The notes beneath the pieces were generated by a model. It did not search any database. It had not been told where the DNA came from and worked only from the letters and a program-made list of their open reading frames with translations. A stretch of 64,000 nucleotides of DNA from Mumia flava (GTDB taxonomy: Bacteria > Actinomycetota > Actinomycetes > Propionibacteriales > Nocardioidaceae). Every line of letters begins with the position of its first letter. Position 1 is the stretch's first letter. The translations under genes were made by a program, and so were the position numbers. The stretch lies in the NCBI RefSeq assembly GCF_002797495.1, contig NZ_PGEZ01000001.1, positions 248,001 through 312,000 of the forward strand. The letters are read 5' to 3'. Shown piece after piece: positions 58,981-64,000 of the stretch.

Positions 58981-60072
58981 CTAGCGGGTCGACGGCTGCA
59001 CGAACGGCGGCTTGACGACCTCGAACGACGCCTCGCGACCGCGCACGTCGACCACGACCTCGTCGCCGACGGAGACCGAGCGGTCCACCAGCGCCAGCGC
59101 GACGGGAGTCCGCAGGGTCGGAGAGAACGTCCCCGAGGTGACGCGGCCGACATCGGCACCGCCGGCGGACACCCGCATCCCGGGCCGGGCGATGCCGCGC
59201 CCGGTGCCGCGCAGCCCGCGCAGCAGCGGTACGGAGCCCTCCGCCCGCTGGGCGAGCAGCGCGTCGCGCCCGACGAACTCGGGCTTGTCCCATCCGACGG
59301 CCCAGCCGAGCCGCGCCATCACCGGCGTGATGTCGAGCGACAGGTCCTGGCCGTGCAGCGGATAGCCCATCTCGGTCCGCAGGGTGTCGCGCGCGCCGAG
59401 GCCGCACGGACGGATCCCGTCGGACTCCCCCGACGCCATCACCGCGTCCCACACCGCGACCGCGGCGTCGGCGGCGACCACGATCTCGTACCCCTTCTCG
59501 CCGGTGTAGCCCGTGCGGCAGACCGTGAGCGTCGCACCGGCGAGCTCGGCGGTCTCGAACCCCATGTAGTCGTGCGCCACCGGCAGACCGATCCGCTCGA
59601 GAACCTCGGCGCTCCGCGGTCCCTGCACGGCGATCACGGCGTCGTCGCGATGCCGGTCGGTGACGACCACGCCGCCCGGCGCGTGCTCGGTGAGAACCGC
59701 TGCGACCGCTGCGGTGTTCGCGGCGTTGGGGATGACCAGCAGGTCGTCGTCGGCTCGGCGGTACACGATCAGGTCGTCGACGACACCACCGTCGGGCGTG
59801 CAGCACAGGGTGTACTGCGCCTGCCCGGGACCGATCCGCTCGAGCGCGTTCGTCAGGCAGCGGTCCACCAGCGCGGCCGCGCCGGCGCCCCGGACCGCCA
59901 GCTTGCCGAGGTGGCTGACGTCGAAGACGCCGACCCCCTCCCGTACGGCCTTGTGCTCGGCGAGGACACCGCCGCCGGCGTACTCCAGCGGCATCTCCCA
60001 CCCACCGAACTCCGCGAGCTTCGCCCCGAGCTCGACGTGACGGCGGTGCAACGGTGAGGAGAGCAGCGTCAT
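58981..60072 (-). CDS. gcvT: Glycine cleavage system aminomethyltransferase GcvT
   Basis: GcvT (T-protein) releases ammonia and makes 5,10-methylene-THF from the aminomethyl-lipoyl H-protein. The 363-aa product has GGWEMPLEYAGGGVLAEHKA (about 23-42), GVFDVSHLGKLAVRG, the folate-site Asp segment QAQYTLCCTPDGGVVDDLIV, GPRSAEVLERI, CRTGYTGEKGYEIVV and GARDTLRTEMGYPLHGQDLS. ATG 60072 is leaderless by the -10 spacing. It is divergent from pepA (37 bases between start codons). The other gcv genes are not in this window. Confidence 0.94.
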   Translation of the reverse strand: MTLLSSPLHRRHVELGAKLAEFGGWEMPLEYAGGGVLAEHKAVREGVGVFDVSHLGKLAVRGAGAAALVDRCLTNALERIGPGQAQYTLCCTPDGGVVDDLIVYRRADDDLLVIPNAANTAAVAAVLTEHAPGGVVVTDRHRDDAVIAVQGPRSAEVLERIGLPVAHDYMGFETAELAGATLTVCRTGYTGEKGYEIVVAADAAVAVWDAVMASGESDGIRPCGLGARDTLRTEMGYPLHGQDLSLDITPVMARLGWAVGWDKPEFVGRDALLAQRAEGSVPLLRGLRGTGRGIARPGMRVSAGGADVGRVTSGTFSPTLRTPVALALVDRSVSVGDEVVVDVRGREASFEVVKPPFVQPSTR

Positions 60073-60079
60073 GGACGCG

Positions 60080-60085
60080 AACCTA
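60080..60085 (-). promoter_or_regulatory. -10 box, leaderless gcvT mRNA
   Basis: TAGGTT on the minus strand ends 7 nt before the gcvT ATG at 60072. Confidence 0.5.
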
Positions 60086-60096
60086 CCCGCTCGCCG

Positions 60097-60102
60097 TAGG
60101 GT
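60097..60102 (+). promoter_or_regulatory. -10 box, leaderless pepA mRNA
   Basis: TAGGGT ends 7 nt before the ATG at 60110. With the gcvT box the two -10 elements are 11 bp apart, so opposing polymerases must compete for this site. Confidence 0.5.
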
Positions 60103-60109
60103 GACGTGC

Positions 60110-61642
60110 ATGGCGACGAAGAAGACCGAGCCCCGTTTCACCCTCAGCTCCGCCTCGCCGACGACCACACGCGCGGACGCCGTCGTGATCGCGGTCGACA
60201 GCGACCTGCACGCCCTGGCACCGGCCGAGAACGTCGGCAAGGCCTTCGGGCGGCGGTTCTCGACGATGCTGAGCATGCTCGGCTTCAGCGGCAAGCCCGG
60301 TCAGGTCGCGGTGATCCCCACCCAGGGCGCGATCCGGGCGGGTGTCGTGATCGCCGTCGGTGCGGGGTCCGAGGCGCCCGACCCGGTCCGGCTGCGCCGG
60401 ATCGCGGCGAAGACCTTCACCGCCGCGCACAACGTCGCCACCCTCGCGTACGCGCTGCCGACGCCGACGCCCGACTGCGTCCGCGCGATCGCCGAGGGCG
60501 CGCTGCTCGGCGGCTACCGCTTCGACCGCTACAAGACGTCGGCCGAGTCCGCGAGCGACGCCGAGGACCACCCCAACGCCGTCGTGGTCCTGACCCGGCT
60601 GTCGCGCGACGCCGAGGCCGCAGCCGCGCTCGACGCCGGTCGGGCCACCGCGTCGGCGGTGAACCACGCCCGCGACTGGGTCAACACGCCCCCCGGCGAC
60701 CTGACGCCCGAGGCGTTCGCGGACGCCGTGACGGAGGTCGCGAAGAGCGGGCTCGCCGACGGCGGAAGTGTCAAGGCGACCGTGTGGGACGAGGCCCGGC
60801 TGGCCAAGGAGAAGTGCGGGGGTGTCCTCGCCGTCGGGCAGGGGTCGGCGAGCCCGCCGCGCCTGGTCACGCTGACCTACAAGCCGCGCAAGGCCGTGGC
60901 GCACCTCGCGCTCGTCGGCAAGGGCATCACGTTCGACTCCGGCGGGCTCAGCCTCAAGCCCGGCGCGAGCATGATGACGATGAAGTGCGACATGGCCGGT
61001 GCGGCCTCGGTCGTCGCCGCGACGCTCGCGATCGCGGCGATCGGGCTGCCCGTGCAGGTCACGTGCGTGGCCCCGATGGCCGAGAACATGCCGAGCGGCT
61101 CGGCACTGCGACCCGGCGACGTCATCACGATCCGCGGCGGCACCACCGTCGAGATCCACAACACCGACGCCGAGGGCCGGCTCGTCCTCGCGGACGGCCT
61201 GCGGGTCGCGTCCGAGGCCAAGCCCGACGTCCTCGTCGACGTGGCGACCCTCACCGGTGCCGCGGTCGTGGCGCTCGGCGAGCGGACCGCCGGCGTGCTC
61301 GGCAACGACGCCGACCTGCGCAGCCGCGTGGTGGATCTCGGGGAGTCCGTCGGCGAGGCGTTCTGGCCGCTGCCGATCACCCGTGAGGTGCTCGACAAGG
61401 TCACCAGCTCCGAGCTGGCCGACGTGCGCCAGCACAACCCGAAGCCGGCCGGTGGCACGCTGTACGCCGCCGCGTTCCTGCAGCAGTTCGTCGACGACGA
61501 CACCACCTGGGCCCACCTGGACATCGCCGGACCCGCGTTCAACGACGGCGCGCCGTACGACGAGGTGCCGAAGGGCGGGACCGGCATGAGCGTGCGCACG
61601 CTGGTCGCGCTCGCGGAGTCGCTGGCTGACTCGCAGAGCTGA
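60110..61642 (+). CDS. pepA: Leucyl aminopeptidase (M17)
   Basis: The 510-aa hexameric metallo-aminopeptidase removes N-terminal residues. The C-terminal catalytic domain has LVGKGITFDSGGLSLKPGA (Lys and Asp ligands), MMTMKCDMAGAASV (Asp ligand), the signature NTDAEGRLVLADGL (about 353-366) and VATLTGAAVVALG. Rv2213 (pepB) is its counterpart. ATG 60110 is leaderless by the -10 spacing. It is divergent from gcvT. Confidence 0.95.
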   Translation: MATKKTEPRFTLSSASPTTTRADAVVIAVDSDLHALAPAENVGKAFGRRFSTMLSMLGFSGKPGQVAVIPTQGAIRAGVVIAVGAGSEAPDPVRLRRIAAKTFTAAHNVATLAYALPTPTPDCVRAIAEGALLGGYRFDRYKTSAESASDAEDHPNAVVVLTRLSRDAEAAAALDAGRATASAVNHARDWVNTPPGDLTPEAFADAVTEVAKSGLADGGSVKATVWDEARLAKEKCGGVLAVGQGSASPPRLVTLTYKPRKAVAHLALVGKGITFDSGGLSLKPGASMMTMKCDMAGAASVVAATLAIAAIGLPVQVTCVAPMAENMPSGSALRPGDVITIRGGTTVEIHNTDAEGRLVLADGLRVASEAKPDVLVDVATLTGAAVVALGERTAGVLGNDADLRSRVVDLGESVGEAFWPLPITREVLDKVTSSELADVRQHNPKPAGGTLYAAAFLQQFVDDDTTWAHLDIAGPAFNDGAPYDEVPKGGTGMSVRTLVALAESLADSQS

Positions 61643-61678
61643 GCCCGGCCGTACGGCGGGGGCCGGCGGCGGGAACCG

Positions 61679-62038
61679 TCAGGCGCCGGCTTCGCGGTCG
61701 CGGCGCTTGCGCTCGGCGGCGACCCGGCGGTTGTACTCCCGCATCCGCTGGGGGTAGCCGACCACCCCCGCGTCGTACGTCGGGACCTGGTGCTTGTTGG
61801 CGAACTCGTGCGCCCACCCCGCCGACGGGACGCGGCGGCGGGTCCACTCGCCGTCCTTCGCGACCAGCAGGAGCGTCGTCTGCGAGACGGCGGTCGGCGG
61901 CTCCACGAAGCCTTCGACGCCGGTGCGGGACTCGATGAACTGCTCGAGGTGCTTGCGGTCGTGCGCGTCGGCCGAGCGGTCGGCGACCACCGCCCCACCG
62001 CGCGTCCGCGTCCGCTTCTTGCGCCCGAACAGGCCCAT
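61679..62038 (-). CDS. Basic small hypothetical protein
   Basis: This 119-aa protein starts MGLFGRKKRTRTRGGAVVAD and has a compact middle (HLEQFIESRTGVEGFVEPPT, TLLLVAKDGEWTRRRVPSAG), WAHEFANKHQVPTYDAGVVGYPQRMREYNR and a basic tail. The sequence is conserved-looking but I cannot assign a family. ATG 62038 has AGGAG 8 nt upstream. It is convergent with pepA. Confidence 0.75.
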   Translation of the reverse strand: MGLFGRKKRTRTRGGAVVADRSADAHDRKHLEQFIESRTGVEGFVEPPTAVSQTTLLLVAKDGEWTRRRVPSAGWAHEFANKHQVPTYDAGVVGYPQRMREYNRRVAAERKRRDREAGA

Positions 62039-62207
62039 CAGGTGCGCTCCTGTGCTCTCGTGGCAACCGGTTGGCCACCAGGGTAGGCACCCAGTGTGCC
62101 GTACTGACGGGTAGCGACCCACATGTGCGTCGCAGGGATCGCAGTGACAAGATGATGACGGCCCCACGGCGAAGATCTCGCCGCCCGCTGCACGCCCGGA
62201 GGCACCC

Positions 62208-62423
62208 GTGATCCAGTCCGCTCGCCACGACGTCGTCGTGGCTCGCGGGTTCGGTGACGACGCCCCCGTCGGCCGGCTCGGGGCCCGCGCGCTCGACGAC
62301 GTCGTCGGCGAGTCGGACGCAACCCGCGGCCAGGACCCGGGTGTCCGCCCGACGAAGCACCCCCTCGCCACCGCAGCGGCCTACCCCGCGGCGGCCGGTA
62401 CACCACGTCACGCACACGCCTGA
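62208..62423 (+). CDS. Possible small ORF before dlaT
   Basis: A 71-aa open frame with GGAGG 5 nt before a GTG and GC-rich third positions lies in the 405-base gap 62039-62443. It has no recognisable domain ([20 protein letters not shown]) and ends 20 bases before dlaT. Opposite-strand frames are open too, so it may be chance. Apart from it I see nothing else in the gap but possible dlaT promoter sequence. Confidence 0.3.
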   Translation: MIQSARHDVVVARGFGDDAPVGRLGARALDDVVGESDATRGQDPGVRPTKHPLATAAAYPAAAGTPRHAHA

Positions 62424-62443
62424 GATCAGACAGGGGTCCACCC

Positions 62444-64000
62444 ATGGCAACGCCCGTCACGCTTCCGGAGCTCGGTGAGAGCGTCACCGAAGGCACCGTC
62501 ACCCGCTGGCTCAAGCAGGTCGGCGACACGATCGCCGTCGACGAGCCGCTGCTGGAGGTCTCGACCGACAAGGTCGACACCGAGATCCCGTCGCCGGTGG
62601 CCGGAACGCTCCTGGAGATCAAGGCGGACGAGGACGAGACCGTCGAGGTCGGCGCCGTCCTCGCCGTCGTCGGGGACGAGGGCGAGTCCGCGGGAGACGA
62701 CGCTCCGGAGCAGTCGTCGGACGAGAGCGCTCAGGACGGGCAGCCGTCCGACGACGACGGCCAGGAGCAGGTCCCGGACGACCAGACGCCCGCAGAGGCC
62801 GCCGACGACGGCTCCGCCGCAGAGGCCGCGGACGCGTCGCCCGCAGAGGCGTCGGAGGAGGCGCCGGCCGACGACCAGAACGAGGCGGAGACGACGTCGT
62901 CGGACGCCGGCTCGAGCGGGTCGGACGACGGCGGGTCCACCGGCGGCGAGACGTCGGAGGTCACCCTCCCCGAGCTCGGCGAGAGCGTCACCGAGGGCAC
63001 CGTGACCCGCTGGCTGAAGCAGGTCGGAGACTCGGTCGAGGTCGACGAGCCGCTGCTCGAGGTCTCGACCGACAAGGTCGACACCGAGATCCCCTCCCCC
63101 GTCGCCGGCACGCTCGTCGAGATCAAGGCCGACGAGGACGAGACCATCGAGGTCGGCGCCGTGCTCGCCCTGATCGGGAGCGGCGACGGCGGTGGGACCT
63201 CGGCACCCGAGCCCGAGCAGAAGTCGGAGCCCGAGCCCGAGCAGAAGTCGGAGCCGGAGCCCGAGCCCGAGCCGGAGCCCGAGCCGGCGCCCGAGCCGGA
63301 GCCCGAGCCCGAGCCCGAGCAGAAGTCCGAGCCGGAGCCGGAGCCCGCCCAGGCGACGTCCGAGCAGCCCACCACCGGGCCGAGCGCGGTCAAGCCGGAC
63401 GGACGTCAGTACGTGACCCCGATCGTTCGCAAGCTCGCCGACCAGCACGGCGTCTCGCTCGACGACGTGACCGGCACCGGCGTCGGTGGGCGCGTGCGCA
63501 AGCAGGACGTGCTCGATGCCGCCGAGGCGAAGAAGAAGGCGGCCGAGCCCGCGCCCGCGTCGGCTCCGGCTGCCGCTCCCGCCGCTGCCTCGTCGGGCCC
63601 CGACCTGTCCGGGCTCGTCGGCACGACGCAGAAGGCCAGCCGGATCCGTCAGCTCACCGCGACGAAGACCAAGGAGTCGCTGCAGATCGCGGCCCAGCTC
63701 ACCCAGGTCCACGAGGTCGACCTGACCCGGATCGCGCGGCTGCGTGACCGCTTCAAGGCCGGGTTCCTCGAGCGCGAGGGCGTCAAGCTGACGTACCTGC
63801 CGTTCATCGCGAAGGCGACCGTCGAGGCGCTGAAGGCGCACCCCAACATCAACGCCTCGTACGACGAGGACGCGAAGGAGATCACGTACCACCCGGACGT
63901 GAACCTCGGCGTCGCCGTCGACACCGAGCGCGGTCTGCTCTCGGTCGTCGTCCACGACGCCGGCGACCTGAGCCTGGCCGGTCTCGCGCAGCGGATCAAC
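62444..64000 (+). CDS. dlaT: 2-oxoacid dehydrogenase E2 (dihydrolipoamide acyltransferase), C-terminus beyond window
   Basis: This is the E2 core of the pyruvate or 2-oxoglutarate dehydrogenase complex. The visible 519 residues hold two lipoyl domains (about 3-76 and 173-246; lipoylated lysines K43 and K211 in VSTDKVDTE), a long Glu/Pro linker (about 255-302), a peripheral-subunit-binding domain ([20 protein letters not shown] at about 324) and the start of the acyltransferase domain ([20 protein letters not shown]). The catalytic His-x3-Asp lies outside the window. Counterpart Rv2215; substrate type is not decided here. ATG 62444 is the clear start. Confidence 0.94.
   Translation, partial: MATPVTLPELGESVTEGTVTRWLKQVGDTIAVDEPLLEVSTDKVDTEIPSPVAGTLLEIKADEDETVEVGAVLAVVGDEGESAGDDAPEQSSDESAQDGQPSDDDGQEQVPDDQTPAEAADDGSAAEAADASPAEASEEAPADDQNEAETTSSDAGSSGSDDGGSTGGETSEVTLPELGESVTEGTVTRWLKQVGDSVEVDEPLLEVSTDKVDTEIPSPVAGTLVEIKADEDETIEVGAVLALIGSGDGGGTSAPEPEQKSEPEPEQKSEPEPEPEPEPEPAPEPEPEPEPEQKSEPEPEPAQATSEQPTTGPSAVKPDGRQYVTPIVRKLADQHGVSLDDVTGTGVGGRVRKQDVLDAAEAKKKAAEPAPASAPAAAPAAASSGPDLSGLVGTTQKASRIRQLTATKTKESLQIAAQLTQVHEVDLTRIARLRDRFKAGFLEREGVKLTYLPFIAKATVEALKAHPNINASYDEDAKEITYHPDVNLGVAVDTERGLLSVVVHDAGDLSLAGLAQRIN

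Noticed and set aside
1-64000. Mobile elements, integrases, tRNA or rRNA genes, phage genes
   Set aside because: No transposase, integrase or terminal repeats were seen in the predicted proteins or intergenic DNA, and no tRNA- or rRNA-like sequence was noticed. A tRNAscan run would confirm this.

Overview
The window is a gene-dense, roughly 70% GC stretch of an actinobacterial chromosome. It holds 66 annotated protein genes (two cut by the window edges, one of them a doubtful small ORF), and I see no tRNA, rRNA, mobile element or CRISPR array. Gene content and order follow, from memory, the Mycobacterium tuberculosis block Rv2157c (murF) to Rv2215 (dlaT). The mycolic-lineage genes found there (mptA, pimB, mmpS3) are missing. 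A ctaC-ctaD-ctaF operon, a Streptomyces-like pfkA-macR-macS segment and a glucokinase segment are present. I infer a Nocardioidaceae/Propionibacteriales-type organism (Nocardioides, Aeromicrobium or Mumia relative); this is inference from gene content and style, not a database match.

Layout. 1-6083: the dcw cell-division operon on the minus strand (mraZ, rsmH, ftsL, ftsI, murE, murF), led by a promoter overlaid with 10-bp MraZ boxes. 6269-10790: a moxR-DUF58-transglutaminase operon. 10899-15271: DUF3040, an L,D-transpeptidase, a methyltransferase, a YbaK-type deacylase, an FAD oxidoreductase and a small membrane protein. 15343-20053: metF, a polyprenyl synthase, an Rv2175c-type DNA-binding protein and a PASTA Ser/Thr kinase. 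20133-25075: endonuclease IV, pyridoxal kinase, flavin reductase, DAHP synthase and a phosphofructokinase with pyrophosphate-type active-site residues. 25136-27681: a MacRS-like two-component system behind an acyltransferase. 28292-30626: two tandem ROK sugar kinases. 30687-34773: an ArsA-like ATPase with two START-fold proteins, divergent from fadD15. 34891-38355: a secreted NlpC/P60 hydrolase, a small zinc-ribbon-like protein and a DnaQ/GIY-YIG nuclease.

38450-51215 carries the respiratory core: ctaE-qcrC-qcrA-qcrB on the plus strand and ctaC-ctaD-ctaF on the minus strand, together the cytochrome bcc-aa3 supercomplex. A GH15 hydrolase and an L,D-transpeptidase lipoprotein lie between the two. 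51349-55411: adenosine-kinase-like PfkB, ErpA-type Fe-S carrier, glycerate kinase and aspartate aminotransferase. 55530-58133: a PspA-PspAA-HtpX-PspAB membrane-stress operon. 58278-64000: DUF3043, gcvT, leucyl aminopeptidase, a small hypothetical protein and the start of the dihydrolipoamide acyltransferase gene.

The most informative signals are regulatory. A pair of divergent promoters at 36430-36545 matches the mycobacterial PafBC (RecA-independent DNA-damage) promoter consensus and predicts that a nuclease and an undescribed 89-aa CX2C-X6-CX2C protein are co-induced. At least 14 genes have a TANNNT-like -10 box ending 6-7 nt before their start codon, which predicts leaderless mRNAs; this pattern was also used to choose starts. 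Other signals are four to five tandem MraZ boxes, an MtrA-box-like repeat upstream of the NlpC/P60 gene, and two short tandem repeats (18 bp and 19 bp).
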